Assembly: GCA_018066075.1 (NCBI GenBank)
Contig: JAGHSB010000124.1
Coordinates: 1-35,283 of the forward strand
DNA: 35,283 bases
Reading direction: 5' to 3'
DNA from: Candidatus Treponema scatequi
Lineage (GTDB): Bacteria; Spirochaetota; Spirochaetia; Treponematales; Treponemataceae
In this document: positions 7,369-16,508 of the stretch, piece after piece
How positions within the stretch are numbered: position 1 is the first letter of the stretch
How the letters are laid out: every line of letters starts with the position of its first letter
Notes under the pieces: generated by a model
What the model was told of the DNA's origin: nothing
What the model saw: only the letters and a program-made list of their open reading frames with translations
Database searches by the model: none
Made by a program: the position numbers and the translations under genes

Positions 7369-8514
7369 ATGAAGAAATATGGATTAAAAAAGAAGATTAA
7401 TGTCATTATGTCTGTTTTGATTGCAGTATTTTCCATTGCTTCTGCAGTCGGTGTGTTTTTCTATTTAAAGGGAAGTAAAGTTCAGCATTCAATAGTTCTT
7501 GATGTTATTATATGTTTTATGATATTTTTCCCGGAAATTCTGATGGGAGTTTTACTCATCATCAGTAATACGGTTTATTTTATTTTTGACAAAGATTATT
7601 TTGAATATCATAAATATGGCAAATGCACAAGAGTAGAACCGAATGATGTAAGATATTATTCATTTCATGATAATACTTTCAAGATTTATTATGCAACTTA
7701 TTATCAGGATCAGGCTTACGATGAAGACGGCGAACCGATTGAAAATGAATTTGAAAAATATGAACAGATTAATATAATCGCTATTAATAATTTTTTTGAA
7801 CTTGAACAGTGGGAAAAAATAATTGAGTGGTTTGATGAAAATGTTGAATGTGTTTATGATGAGCAGGAATATAATGATGTAGTTGAAATCAACGAAAAAT
7901 TTTCATATATGCAGGATGACACGATGAGTGAGGCTTTTCATAAATCACACAGATATGTGAAATGGGTAAATATCATTGCTGTTATACTTGCTGTCTGGCT
8001 TTTTGTTGATTCAAGCTGTAATCCGCTTCCTATTTTGATCGGGATTGCATATCCATGGGTCTGTTTATATATTTTGTTCTGTTCACGCGGCATGATCAAG
8101 ATTGATGCAGATTCAAAGTCTATTTATCCAAAGCTTAGTATTGCCTTGATAGCTTCTGCTTTTGGAGTTTTTATCAGAAGCTTGTTTTCAATTAGAGTAT
8201 GTGCTTATAAGCCTCTATTGATTTATGCTGCAATAATTACAGTTTTGTTCATGATCCTTTTGATTTTCTATCAGTTAAAATATTTTCCGAAAAACAAAGA
8301 TACAAACACTATAATTATTTATCTGTTTGTATTTATGTATCTTTATTCTATAGGAACTGTGCTGACTTCAAATATGATTTTTGACAAATCTGACGGAGTT
8401 GAACAGACTGTACAAATCGAAAAAAAAGATTTCGATGTCAAAGTATATTCCGGGGCTTTGGGAATAAAGTGGTATTTTAATCCTGAAGAAAGAAAGCTTT
8501 TTGAAAAAATCTAA
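7369..8514 (+). CDS. Unrecognised multi-pass membrane protein
   Basis: A 381-residue protein with no family I recognise. It begins with a basic segment and two hydrophobic helices (about residues 10-32 and 42-70). A ~120-residue acidic soluble region follows, rich in D/E/Y and including YDEDGEPIENEFEKYEQ. About six further membrane helices run from residue 200 to 345, ending in a short C-terminal domain. The acidic loop after the second helix resembles a PH-like strand-rich module, but this is a guess. The start is set by an extended -10 box 6 nt upstream with no ribosome site. The next gene's promoter overlaps this stop, so it is probably monocistronic. Confidence 0.6.
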   Translation: MKKYGLKKKINVIMSVLIAVFSIASAVGVFFYLKGSKVQHSIVLDVIICFMIFFPEILMGVLLIISNTVYFIFDKDYFEYHKYGKCTRVEPNDVRYYSFHDNTFKIYYATYYQDQAYDEDGEPIENEFEKYEQINIIAINNFFELEQWEKIIEWFDENVECVYDEQEYNDVVEINEKFSYMQDDTMSEAFHKSHRYVKWVNIIAVILAVWLFVDSSCNPLPILIGIAYPWVCLYILFCSRGMIKIDADSKSIYPKLSIALIASAFGVFIRSLFSIRVCAYKPLLIYAAIITVLFMILLIFYQLKYFPKNKDTNTIIIYLFVFMYLYSIGTVLTSNMIFDKSDGVEQTVQIEKKDFDVKVYSGALGIKWYFNPEERKLFEKI

Positions 8515-8529
8515 GTTTCGTAGTATAAT
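8501..8529 (+). promoter_or_regulatory. Sigma-70 promoter of the GPH symporter
   Basis: TTGAAA, 17 nt, TATAAT. The -35 lies inside the last codons of the upstream membrane protein. The leader is about 25 nt and carries a GGGAG ribosome site. Confidence 0.78.
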
Positions 8530-8561
8530 TATAGCAATAACAAAAACGGGAGCGTATTAAA

Positions 8562-9992
8562 ATGGAAAAACTTGATGCACGAACAAAGTGGTGCTATACA
8601 ATCGGTGCCACAGGCCGCGATGCAGCATATGCACTTATCAGCATGTTCTTAATGAACTACATTCAGTACACAATGAAGTTGACTGCACCTCAGTTTGCAG
8701 CGATTTCTGCAATCATGATTGTATGTCTCATCTGGGATGCTATCAATGACCCTATGATGGGAATCATCATTGAAAACTGTCACTTTAAGTCAGGTAAATA
8801 CAAGCCTTGGATTTTTACGGGTGCAATATTAAATGCTGTTGTAATTTTCCTTTTGTTTACAGTTCGTCCAAGCGGATGGGGATTTGTAGCATTTTTTGGT
8901 TTGAGCTATCTTTTGTGGGGAATGACTTATACCATGAATGATATTGCTTACTGGGGAATGTTGCCAAGTCTTTCTTCTGATCCAAAAGAAAGAAATACTC
9001 TCGTAACGATGATGAGTATTTTTATCAGTGTAGGTCAGTTTGCAGTTGCAGGTGTTGTTCCTGTTATCGTTGCAGGAAATGCAGTTAACAACTATCGCCT
9101 TATTGCACTTTGTGTCGGCCTTGGATTGATTGCATTTCAGCTTCTTACTACATTCGGTGTACGCGAAAGACATCACGCTGCAGAAGATAATGTTGATAAA
9201 CTTTCACTCAAACAGATGTTCCAGATTTTTGCAAGAAACGACCAGCTCGTTGCTGCAGGAATTGCCGCTGTATTGTTCTACATCGGGCAGAATCAGATTT
9301 TCCTTTTCGGTATGAACTTCTTCTATTTTGAGTTCGGTTATTCTGCTGCAGGTAATCTTGTATTTTTGTTTACTGTTGTTTATGGTGTTGCAACTTTGCT
9401 TGCTCAGTTTGCATTCCCATTTATTTCAAAACTTGCAAAGAGACAGAAGATTGTAAAAGTTCTCTCAATCGTTTTGTTAGCTGCATATTTGCTTTTCCTT
9501 TCTGTTGGATATGTTCTTCCAAAAGAACCTGCAATCATCTTTACTCTCGGTGGAATCATCTTCTTCTGCCAGGGACTCTTCGGACTTGTAATGATTGTTA
9601 TGATCAACAACACTGTTGAATACGATGAATACAAATATCACGAAAGACATGACAGTGTAATTTCTACAGTAAGAAGTTTTGCCGTAAAACTTGCAAGCGC
9701 AATGAACCAGGGAATCATCAACCTCGTTTTGATTTTCAGCGGACTTTTCGCAATCAGCCAGAAAGTATCTGCCCTTGAATCAGAAAAAGAAATCGGAACA
9801 ATGACAGCAGCTCAGGTTCTTGAACAGGCTGACTCATTCCTTCAGTCAACAACTCCATCTCAGCTTTTAAGTTTGAGACTCGGAATCGTACTTGTTCCAA
9901 TCATCGGAATTACGATTGCTGCAATTATCTTAAACACAAAGTATAAGATCACAGAAGAAATGTATGACGAAATGAGACAGAAGTTAAACTAA
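8562..9992 (+). CDS. GPH-family (MelB-like) sugar:cation symporter
   Basis: A 476-residue, 12-helix transporter of the glycoside-pentoside-hexuronide:cation symporter family within the major facilitator superfamily. Family marks are the N-terminal YTIGATGRDAAYALISMF, the cation-site region IWDAINDPMMGIIIE with conserved Asp residues in helix 2, SGKYKPWIFTG in the first loop, and MTYTMNDIAYWGMLP in helix 4. It should import a sugar or glycoside with Na+ or H+ across the inner membrane. There is no glycosidase or regulator beside it, so the substrate is unknown. It has its own promoter and terminator. Confidence 0.88.
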   Translation: MEKLDARTKWCYTIGATGRDAAYALISMFLMNYIQYTMKLTAPQFAAISAIMIVCLIWDAINDPMMGIIIENCHFKSGKYKPWIFTGAILNAVVIFLLFTVRPSGWGFVAFFGLSYLLWGMTYTMNDIAYWGMLPSLSSDPKERNTLVTMMSIFISVGQFAVAGVVPVIVAGNAVNNYRLIALCVGLGLIAFQLLTTFGVRERHHAAEDNVDKLSLKQMFQIFARNDQLVAAGIAAVLFYIGQNQIFLFGMNFFYFEFGYSAAGNLVFLFTVVYGVATLLAQFAFPFISKLAKRQKIVKVLSIVLLAAYLLFLSVGYVLPKEPAIIFTLGGIIFFCQGLFGLVMIVMINNTVEYDEYKYHERHDSVISTVRSFAVKLASAMNQGIINLVLIFSGLFAISQKVSALESEKEIGTMTAAQVLEQADSFLQSTTPSQLLSLRLGIVLVPIIGITIAAIILNTKYKITEEMYDEMRQKLN

Positions 9993-10004
9993 CTGATATC
10001 GAAT

Positions 10005-10069
10005 AAAAAAAGGTCCGGAAGTTGTGAAGTGTACAGATGAAATGCACACCATTGCTTCCGGACTTTTTT
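10005..10069. terminator. Bidirectional terminator between the GPH symporter and MATE genes
   Basis: GTCCGGAAG (10013-10021) pairs with CTTCCGGAC (10055-10063), flanked by A-run and T-run. The 33-nt interior contains further complementary stretches. It can stop both converging transcripts. Confidence 0.88.
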
Positions 10070-10091
10070 ATTTTAAATAAATTGAATTATT

Positions 10092-11450
10092 CTATCTCGT
10101 CAAATCTTTAACCCATTTATATTTTTTGAAATGGAAAATTACCCATGGAATTTTTCCGACTTCATCAAGACAGGTGCATGCATATACCAAAAAAATCGGC
10201 CAATGGAAGAAGTAAGTACCAAGTGCTGCAAGCGGAATTGCAATTCCCCACATCGTGATTGCAAGAGAATACATATCAAACATTGTGTCTCCACCTGCTG
10301 CAAATACACCGTTGATTACAATCGTGTTGAAATATCTTCCGAACATGTAAACGCTCATAACGAGCATCATCTGAATTAAATATTTATCTGCTGTTTCAGA
10401 AAGTTTTCCAAAGTGAATTGAGAATGGTGTGATGATGAAGCATAATGCGACAACTAAAAGTCCTGAGATTGATGCAAGAACGAGCATTCTGTTTCCGTAA
10501 ATCTTTCCTTTCTCGAGGTCGCCTTTTCCAAGTTCGTTTCCTACGATGATTCCGGCTGCTGTACAAAGACCGTTACAAACACAGCAGAGAAGGTCGCGCA
10601 ATACGGCTGTAATGGAATTTGCTGCTGCTGCATCTGTTCCGAGGTGGCCCATGAAAGAAGTGTAGGCAGAAAATCCTATTCCCCAGAAAAGAGCTGCTCC
10701 TACGAGCGGAAAGAGAGTCTTTATAAAGTCGAGTTCCAAAAGTTTATGGAAAGAAAAAAGAAACCTGATCTTTGGATGCACGTAATTTTTCTTGTAAGAA
10801 ATGATTATACACCATGTAAACTCAATGACTCGTGAGATTACTGTAGCAAGGGCTGCTCCTTTTACATTCATCTGCGGGAGTCCGAAAAATCCGAAAATGA
10901 AAACTGCATTCAATATGATGTTGATTACAACTGTGCAAGAACTGATGAAGGCTGTTCGTTCAGGGTGATCAGAGATTTTCATTATGCAGAGATAGCTCTG
11001 AGAGATTCCTGATAAGAGATAAGAAAAGCCTGCAATTCTGAGATATTCAATTCCGTATGGGATGAGATCTTCTGAGTTTGTATAGATGCGCATCAGTAAG
11101 CGCGGGCAGAATTCACACGCGAGGAAAAAGAGAAGAGAAACTGCTGCTGACCATTTTAATCCGATACAGAAAATCTTGTTAACTGAATCTTTGTCGCCTT
11201 TGCCCCAGTATTGTGCTCCGAGAATCGATTCAACAGAAATGATTGAAAAGATAATCATGTTCTGAATAAACTGAACCTGTGTTGCAATTGAAACGGCAGA
11301 CATTGAGTTTTGATGAATCTGTCCGAGCATGACGGCATCTGCTGCTGCAACTGCTGCGAGCATAAAGTTCTGGAATGTGATTGGCAGAGTGATGTGAAAA
11401 AGTTTTGACAGAAAGTCTTTGTCTTTTCGCATCGACATTGTGTTAATCAT
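10092..11450 (-). CDS. MATE-family efflux transporter (downstream copy)
   Basis: A 452-residue, 12-helix protein of the multidrug and toxic compound extrusion family. These use Na+ or H+ gradients to export organic cations or other small molecules. MATE features: ITLPITFQNFMLAA at the start of helix 1, ADAVMLGQI in the first repeat, and two homologous six-helix halves, the second starting near FPLVGAALFWGIGFS. The ATG at 11450 has GGAG 5 nt upstream. The gene follows another MATE gene by 42 bp on the same strand, so the two are probably co-transcribed. They differ in sequence, so this is not a recent duplication. Substrate unknown. Confidence 0.87.
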   Translation of the reverse strand: MINTMSMRKDKDFLSKLFHITLPITFQNFMLAAVAAADAVMLGQIHQNSMSAVSIATQVQFIQNMIIFSIISVESILGAQYWGKGDKDSVNKIFCIGLKWSAAVSLLFFLACEFCPRLLMRIYTNSEDLIPYGIEYLRIAGFSYLLSGISQSYLCIMKISDHPERTAFISSCTVVINIILNAVFIFGFFGLPQMNVKGAALATVISRVIEFTWCIIISYKKNYVHPKIRFLFSFHKLLELDFIKTLFPLVGAALFWGIGFSAYTSFMGHLGTDAAAANSITAVLRDLLCCVCNGLCTAAGIIVGNELGKGDLEKGKIYGNRMLVLASISGLLVVALCFIITPFSIHFGKLSETADKYLIQMMLVMSVYMFGRYFNTIVINGVFAAGGDTMFDMYSLAITMWGIAIPLAALGTYFFHWPIFLVYACTCLDEVGKIPWVIFHFKKYKWVKDLTR

Positions 11451-11492
11451 AATGACTCCGGTAAAAAGTTATAGTTATATTATCTGTGATTA

Positions 11493-12851
11493 TCAGTTAT
11501 TTGCAAATTGCTTTCTGATGTTTTTCTTTACTACAAGATATCGCCAGTATGCGGTAATTCCTGCAAGTGACCATACGACACCTACAGACCACCAGATTCC
11601 CCATACGCCGATTGCTGGAATTGCAGTAAGGATGAATGGAACTGTAAAGCGACCGATTACTTCGACAATTCCATTTAACATAGAAAAGAATGCATCTCCG
11701 ACACCATTTAGTATACCACGAACTGTGTAGATTGTACCTAAGAAAAGGTAGAACAAACTTGTAATTCGAAGTGCGTGAGCTCCCATGATTACGACATCAA
11801 CTTCTTCTTTTTTGACAAACCAGCCTGTGATAGCTTCACCAAAAATCTGAATTATCGGGAACATTATCAGAGTAAAGATTGCCATGATGAGCATTCCTTT
11901 TCTGTAGCCTGAAATTACGCGGTCAATTTTTTTTGCGCCGTAGTTCTGACCGCAGAATGTTGCAAGTGCTGCATTGAGAGTCTGGTACGGCATGTGAATG
12001 ATCTGTTCGATTTTACTTGTCGTTGTAAAAGCTGCAGTTGCAAGAGCACCGTATCCATTTACGACAAACTGAAGTCCCATGCATGAGATTGCGATTAACG
12101 AAAACTGAAATGAAAGCGGAAATCCGATTTTAAGTGTCTGTCTTATGATTTCTGGATTTCGCTTGAGATGCTGTTTTTCAAGTTTGAAATATGGATTGAT
12201 TCTGAATGCTAAAAAGAGTGAAAGGGCAGCGGAAAGAAACTGAGAAATTACAGTTGCAAAACCTGCTCCGAATACACCCATGTGAAAATATTTAATGAAG
12301 ATTATATCAAGAAAAATGTTGAGTACACATGTGAATATCAGACAATAAAGTGGAGTCTTTGCATCTCCAAGTGCCCTGAGCATTGATGAAGCATAGTTAT
12401 AAATTGAAACAAATAAAAGTCCGAGGCAGAGAGTTTCAAGATATTTTTTTGCATCGATGAAACTTTCTGGAGGAGTCTGAAGTAAAGTTAAGATTGGTCC
12501 TGCAAGAAAAAATGAAACAAGTCCTATGATGAGAGGAAAAATTATCATGATGTATCCTGTGTTTGCGATACAAGTCTTTACTTTTGATTCGTTTCCTTCT
12601 CCAAAGAATTGTGACGTAACGATTCCACCGCCTGTTGCAATGCCGTTGCACAATGCGAAAAAGAAAAATGAAACTGAGTTTGTTGCACCGATTGCAGCGA
12701 TTGCGTTTTTACCAATCAGCTGGCCAACGATAATGATGTCAGCAAGATTATAAATCTGCTGAAAGATATTTCCGATGAGCATCGGTACTGAAAAGATTAA
12801 CAAAAGTTTGACAGCGCTTCCCTCTGTCATATCCATTGTAGTTTGTTTCAT
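11493..12851 (-). CDS. MATE-family efflux transporter (upstream copy)
   Basis: The ORF track begins at a TTG (12860); the ATG at 12851 (MKQTTMDMTEGS) is the likely start. The ~452-residue protein shows clear MATE motifs: MTEGSAVKLLLIFSVPMLIG at the N-terminus, YNLADIIIVGQLIG in helix 2, and GIATGGGIVTSQFFGE. The second half begins near KIGFPLSFQFSLIAIS. It should be an inner-membrane cation-coupled exporter. No Shine-Dalgarno precedes the ATG, and a TGCTATATT extended -10 ends 8 nt upstream, so the message may be leaderless. It heads a two-gene MATE operon; no regulator gene lies beside it. Confidence 0.87.
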   Translation of the reverse strand: MKQTTMDMTEGSAVKLLLIFSVPMLIGNIFQQIYNLADIIIVGQLIGKNAIAAIGATNSVSFFFFALCNGIATGGGIVTSQFFGEGNESKVKTCIANTGYIMIIFPLIIGLVSFFLAGPILTLLQTPPESFIDAKKYLETLCLGLLFVSIYNYASSMLRALGDAKTPLYCLIFTCVLNIFLDIIFIKYFHMGVFGAGFATVISQFLSAALSLFLAFRINPYFKLEKQHLKRNPEIIRQTLKIGFPLSFQFSLIAISCMGLQFVVNGYGALATAAFTTTSKIEQIIHMPYQTLNAALATFCGQNYGAKKIDRVISGYRKGMLIMAIFTLIMFPIIQIFGEAITGWFVKKEEVDVVIMGAHALRITSLFYLFLGTIYTVRGILNGVGDAFFSMLNGIVEVIGRFTVPFILTAIPAIGVWGIWWSVGVVWSLAGITAYWRYLVVKKNIRKQFANN

Positions 12852-12859
12852 ATAATTCA

Positions 12860-12868
12860 AATATAGCA
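12860..12868 (-). promoter_or_regulatory. Extended -10 promoter of the MATE operon
   Basis: Minus-strand TGCTATATT ends 8 nt before the ATG at 12851. No ribosome site lies between them. Confidence 0.45.
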
Positions 12869-12983
12869 GAAGAGTATGAATAGATAAACGGTTAAAATTG
12901 ATAATTATAGGTTAATTTTGACTTTCTATTGTGAGTATTTTGTATAAACTGCCGGCGGTTAATATTATGAAAATTGCGCTTCT

Positions 12984-13634
12984 TTACATGAGGTTTAATA
13001 GTTCTGCCGGATTCTTGATTATGAAATCAGCGCCTGCTTCTTTGAACTCGGACTCGCTTCCGAAGCCCCAGAGGACACCGCATGTCTTGAGATTTGCTTT
13101 GTGGCCGCCGATGATGTCATAGTTTCTGTCGCCGACCATGAGTGTTGTCTGAGTGGAATTTTCAAGCCCGTTTTCTTTTATGAGATAATTGATTACATCG
13201 ATTTTATTTATTCTGTCTTTTTCTTCCATGTCGGCACCTGCAATAAAGTCAAAGAGGTAAGAAAGATTTTTCTTTTCTGCAATCTGTCTTGTGTAAAGTT
13301 CAGGCTTGCTTGTTGCGACATAAGTTTTGATTCCGTTTGAGCGGAGGGCTTCGATTGTTTTTATTATTCCGTCGTATGGAGTGCATTCGAACATTCCTTT
13401 TGTGGAATAATAGTCGCGGTAAACTTTTATTGCGTTTCTGATTTCTGATTGCGGTAATTTGAAAAATGTCGTAAAGCTTTCTTCGAGTGAAGGCCCGATC
13501 ATTTTAAGAAAAGTGTCTTTTTGGTATGGAAGGGAATAGTGATCACAGACATGCTGCATCGAAGCGCAGATTCCGGGAGCGGTGTCGCAGATAGTTCCAT
13601 CAAAATCAAAAAAAATATGTGTAAAAGATTTCAT
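12984..13634 (-). CDS. HAD-superfamily phosphatase, phosphoglycolate phosphatase-like
   Basis: A 216-residue haloacid dehalogenase-type hydrolase with all four core motifs: FFDFDGTICDT (nucleophile D10, general acid D12), VATSKPE (motif II Thr/Ser), a lysine in the following helix, and MVGDRNYDIIGG (acidic metal-binding motif). A helical cap lies between motifs I and II (about residues 18-85), placing it with phosphoglycolate phosphatase/beta-phosphoglucomutase-like enzymes. The precise substrate cannot be assigned. It follows recR by 73 bp on the same strand, but a hairpin with a T-run separates them, so it is likely its own unit or expressed by read-through. Confidence 0.83.
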   Translation of the reverse strand: MKSFTHIFFDFDGTICDTAPGICASMQHVCDHYSLPYQKDTFLKMIGPSLEESFTTFFKLPQSEIRNAIKVYRDYYSTKGMFECTPYDGIIKTIEALRSNGIKTYVATSKPELYTRQIAEKKNLSYLFDFIAGADMEEKDRINKIDVINYLIKENGLENSTQTTLMVGDRNYDIIGGHKANLKTCGVLWGFGSESEFKEAGADFIIKNPAELLNLM

Positions 13635-13661
13635 TTAAGGTCCCCGGATTTTGAATTGACA

Positions 13662-13697
13662 ATCAGTAAAAAACTGATCTCAATTTCTTACTGAGAT
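13662..13697 (-). terminator. Probable terminator downstream of recR
   Basis: On the minus strand ATCTCA and TGAGAT form a stem, followed by CAGTTTTTT. An overlapping ATCAGT/ACTGAT hairpin is also possible. Confidence 0.5.
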
Positions 13698-13707
13698 TTT
13701 TTCGAAG

Positions 13708-14301
13708 TTAAACTTCTGTTCTTCCTCTGAAGCTTCTGGCGAGGGTGAGTTTGTCGGCGTATTCAAGGTCACCGCCTACTGGTAAGCCTGATGCGAGACG
13801 GGTTACTTTTACATCTGGAGCGGCTGTCTGAATGATGCGCTGCAGGTAAAGGGCTGTCGTGTCTCCTTCGACTGTAGGATTTGTTGCGATGATAATTTCT
13901 TTTACAGAGCCGTCTTTGATGCGCTGCAAAAGGGAAGCGATGTTGAGCTGGTCTGGACCGATTCCTTCGAGAGGGGCGATTACACCGCCGAGAACATGAA
14001 AGAGGCCTGAGAACTCGTGTGCGCTTTCTATTGTTGAAACGTCCTGAGGCTGTTCTACGACGCAGATGATCGAACGGTCGCGAAGTGAATCTGTGCAGAT
14101 AGGACACGGATCGCTTTCTGTCCATGTTCCACATACTGAACAAGGTTTGATTTTATCCTGAAGTGTTGAAAGCTGAGTTGCAAATTTATTAACGTAAGTT
14201 TTGTCGGCTTTTAAAATAAAGTTTACGAGGCGGCCGGCACTTTTTTTACCGATGCCTGGTAAGCGGGAAAAACTTTCTGTCAATTCATCAATAGCATTCA
14301 T
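13708..14301 (-). CDS. recR: Recombination mediator protein RecR
   Basis: A 197-residue RecR, the standard size. Visible in order: a helix-hairpin-helix (SRLPGIGKKSAGRL), a four-cysteine zinc finger (CSVCG and CPIC, about residues 54-70), and a Toprim domain (IICVVEQPQDVSTIE, then IATNPTVEGDTTALY). The C-terminal SGLPVGGDLEYADKLTL is conserved. RecR works with RecO (and RecF) to load RecA at single-strand gaps. It is the third gene of a dnaX-ybaB-recR operon, the common bacterial order, 31 bp downstream of ybaB. Confidence 0.97.
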   Translation of the reverse strand: MNAIDELTESFSRLPGIGKKSAGRLVNFILKADKTYVNKFATQLSTLQDKIKPCSVCGTWTESDPCPICTDSLRDRSIICVVEQPQDVSTIESAHEFSGLFHVLGGVIAPLEGIGPDQLNIASLLQRIKDGSVKEIIIATNPTVEGDTTALYLQRIIQTAAPDVKVTRLASGLPVGGDLEYADKLTLARSFRGRTEV

Positions 14302-14332
14302 ACTTTTGACTCTTTATAAAATTAATTTCTTA

Positions 14333-14638
14333 TCAAAGACCCGGGATTCCCATTCCGCCGAGAAGAGGGCCGTATTTTGATTTGATTGTTTCTGCGATTT
14401 TTGCCATTGCGTCGTGATGTGCTGCGATGATTAAATCCTGAAGCATTTTAACGTCACGAGGATCAACGCATACTGGATCAAGCTTAATGTCTATAATTTC
14501 AAATTTTCCGTTTACTGTTACGTTTACGATGTTACCGCCAGAAGAACCAGTTGCTGTAACTTCTTTTAGTTCTTCCTGAATGTTTCCAAACTGGTCTTTA
14601 AGCTGATTAATATTTTTTAACATATCAAATGGGTTCAT
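14333..14638 (-). CDS. ybaB: YbaB/EbfC nucleoid-associated protein
   Basis: About 101 residues when started at the second methionine (MNPFDMLKN). The track's first ATG abuts the GGAGG ribosome site with no spacing, whereas the ATG at 14638 lies 6 nt from it, so I prefer the latter. The protein matches the YbaB/EbfC family of small dimeric DNA-binding proteins; the Borrelia homologue EbfC is a nucleoid protein. Features are the helical N-terminus, the central GGNIVNVTVNGKFEIIDIK strand region and the LLGGMGIPGL tail. It sits between dnaX and recR and is translationally coupled to the dnaX stop. Confidence 0.93.
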   Translation of the reverse strand: MNPFDMLKNINQLKDQFGNIQEELKEVTATGSSGGNIVNVTVNGKFEIIDIKLDPVCVDPRDVKMLQDLIIAAHHDAMAKIAETIKSKYGPLLGGMGIPGL

Positions 14639-14640
14639 GA

Positions 14641-16461
14641 TCATCCTCCAATAATATCGCCTTTAAAAACTTTGCACAAAATATTTACCTGTTCAGGAAT
14701 CTCTCTTGGTGCAGTTTCTTTTTTTTCTTCAAGAAGATTTACTTTGAAAGTAATTTTCTGTCCGAGTATGTTTGAAATGCATGATGCAATTTCTTTGTTC
14801 TTTGCATCAAGCTGTGACTTTTGAAATGAAGACTGAATTGTTGTTTCAATTGAATCTCCGTTTCTAATCCACTCTGAAGTCTGCATGAGTCCTGCGCTGA
14901 TGAATGCATCATCAAGTGATATTGTCGCAATTACTTTTGCTTTTAAATTATCAAGTTCGCTGTTTCCAGATGGTGTAATCTGAACGTTTGCGAAATCTTC
15001 TTTTGCTGTTTCTGTGGCTGCCGCTATTGTTTTAGGCGGCAGGGCACCGCCATTATCAAAAGGGTCTTCTTGTGGTTCCGGAGGAGGTGGTGGATCCTGA
15101 TAGTCCTGACCTCCTGCATTTAATCCTTCAAATGTTGCCATCTTTGGCGATGTCGGATCGTTAAACTGTAGAGCTGCATTCTGTGGTGCAGCTTGTTGTG
15201 CAGCTGACTGCTGTGCAGTTTGTGAAAAATTATTTTGAGTGGAATTTGCGTTTTGCGAAATTCCATTTGCAAAATTATTTACGTTTGAAACACCAGATCC
15301 ATTCGAAGCTCCGGCGCCGTTCATCAAAAGTGCGTGAGCGGCATCGACTGCTTTTTTAACTTCTGCAGGACTTACATATTCTTTTAACCAGCAGAGTTTG
15401 CTGAAGAGAAGTTCAATTTCGTAGCGAGGTGAAAGTGAAAAGCGGATGTCGCGATAGAGATTTAAGAAAAGAGAAAGTGCTCTTTCAATCTGAATCGATG
15501 ACCATTCTGTCAAAACTTTTTTGCTGTAGCGTTCGACTGATTGGCCGAGAAGTGATTCTTTTGTAACTCCGTTTTTGATGAGGAGACAGCTTCTGAGATA
15601 GTCTGCGCTGTTTGTGATGAGCTGGTCGATTGAGATTCCTGACTGCAAGAAGTTGTCGAGTTTGTCTGTTACTGCAACAGGAGATGCGTCGACACAAGCG
15701 TCAAAGATTTCATTTAAGCGTTCTGTTCCGACAAGCCCGAGCTTGTCACGGATTTTTTCATATGTGATGTGACCTTCACTGAATGCTGCAACCTGGTCAA
15801 AGAGAGTATATGCATCGCGCATACTTCCTGTTGATTCGCGTGCAATCCAGTAGAGTGCTTCGTCTTCTGCAGTGATTCCGATTTCGCTGCATGCGAGAGA
15901 AAGCTGTTCTTTGACTTTTTCGATTGGAACAAGTCGAAAATTAAACTGCTGGCAGCGGCTTTTGATTGTAGCTGGAACTTCGTGAAGTTCTGTTGTTGCG
16001 AAAATAAAAATTACATACGGAGGTGGTTCTTCGATTGTCTTGAGAAGTGCATTGAATGCGTTTGTTGTAAGCATATGAACTTCGTCGATGATGTAGATTT
16101 TGTAACGGCAAGAGTTTGGCGGAAACATGACTTCGTCTTTAATCTGACGGATGTCGTTGACACTTGTGTTTGATGCACCGTCGATTTCGATTACGTCGAG
16201 ACTTGAGCCTTTTGTGATTTCCTGACATGTGGAACATTCTCCGCATGGAGTCGCTGTCGGACCGTGCTGACAGTTGAGCGCTTTTGCAAGGATTCTGGCT
16301 GTAGATGTTTTACCGCATCCGCGTGGTCCTGTGAAAAGGTAAGCGTGAGCAATCTGTCCGTTTTCGATTGAATGTTTGAGGGTTGCCGCAACAAATTCCT
16401 GGCCGATGAGGGCGTCAAATGTCTGCGGTCTTCTTCTTGTCGCTGTTACTTCGTATGCCAT
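14641..16461 (-). CDS. dnaX: DNA polymerase III subunit gamma/tau
   Basis: A 606-residue clamp-loader ATPase. The AAA+ module shows Walker A GPRGCGKTSTAR, a zinc-binding insert with CQHGPTATPCGECSTC, Walker B IIDEVHMLT, and the sensor/arginine region ATIKSRCQQFNF. A collar domain follows. A low-complexity linker rich in N, Q, A and P (about residues 385-480, with DPPPPPEPQEDP) leads to the tau-like C-terminal domain. DnaX loads the sliding clamp and bridges polymerases at the fork. A TATAAT box ends 7 nt before the ATG with only a weak AGG between, suggesting a leaderless start. The gene heads the dnaX-ybaB-recR operon. No convincing programmed frameshift site was found. Confidence 0.96.
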   Translation of the reverse strand: MAYEVTATRRRPQTFDALIGQEFVAATLKHSIENGQIAHAYLFTGPRGCGKTSTARILAKALNCQHGPTATPCGECSTCQEITKGSSLDVIEIDGASNTSVNDIRQIKDEVMFPPNSCRYKIYIIDEVHMLTTNAFNALLKTIEEPPPYVIFIFATTELHEVPATIKSRCQQFNFRLVPIEKVKEQLSLACSEIGITAEDEALYWIARESTGSMRDAYTLFDQVAAFSEGHITYEKIRDKLGLVGTERLNEIFDACVDASPVAVTDKLDNFLQSGISIDQLITNSADYLRSCLLIKNGVTKESLLGQSVERYSKKVLTEWSSIQIERALSLFLNLYRDIRFSLSPRYEIELLFSKLCWLKEYVSPAEVKKAVDAAHALLMNGAGASNGSGVSNVNNFANGISQNANSTQNNFSQTAQQSAAQQAAPQNAALQFNDPTSPKMATFEGLNAGGQDYQDPPPPPEPQEDPFDNGGALPPKTIAAATETAKEDFANVQITPSGNSELDNLKAKVIATISLDDAFISAGLMQTSEWIRNGDSIETTIQSSFQKSQLDAKNKEIASCISNILGQKITFKVNLLEEKKETAPREIPEQVNILCKVFKGDIIGG

Positions 16462-16468
16462 AAAGCCT

Positions 16469-16497
16469 ATTATAGCCGAAAAAGGCCTTATGGTCGA
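16469..16497 (-). promoter_or_regulatory. Promoter of the dnaX-ybaB-recR operon
   Basis: Minus-strand TCGACC, 17 nt, TATAAT. The -10 ends 7 nt before the dnaX ATG. Confidence 0.6.
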
Positions 16498-16508
16498 GTG
16501 GAGTTTTA

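Noticed and set aside
8829-9634. Minus-strand ORFs within the GPH symporter
   Set aside because: They overlap a well-supported transporter gene and show no homologous motifs or start signals.
14705-14735. Run of eight A in the dnaX coding strand as a programmed frameshift site
   Set aside because: It lies a few dozen codons from the C-terminus, codes cleanly for E-E-K-K-E, and no stimulatory hairpin or Shine-Dalgarno is evident. The A6 run near 15355 is out of the A-AAA-AAG frame.
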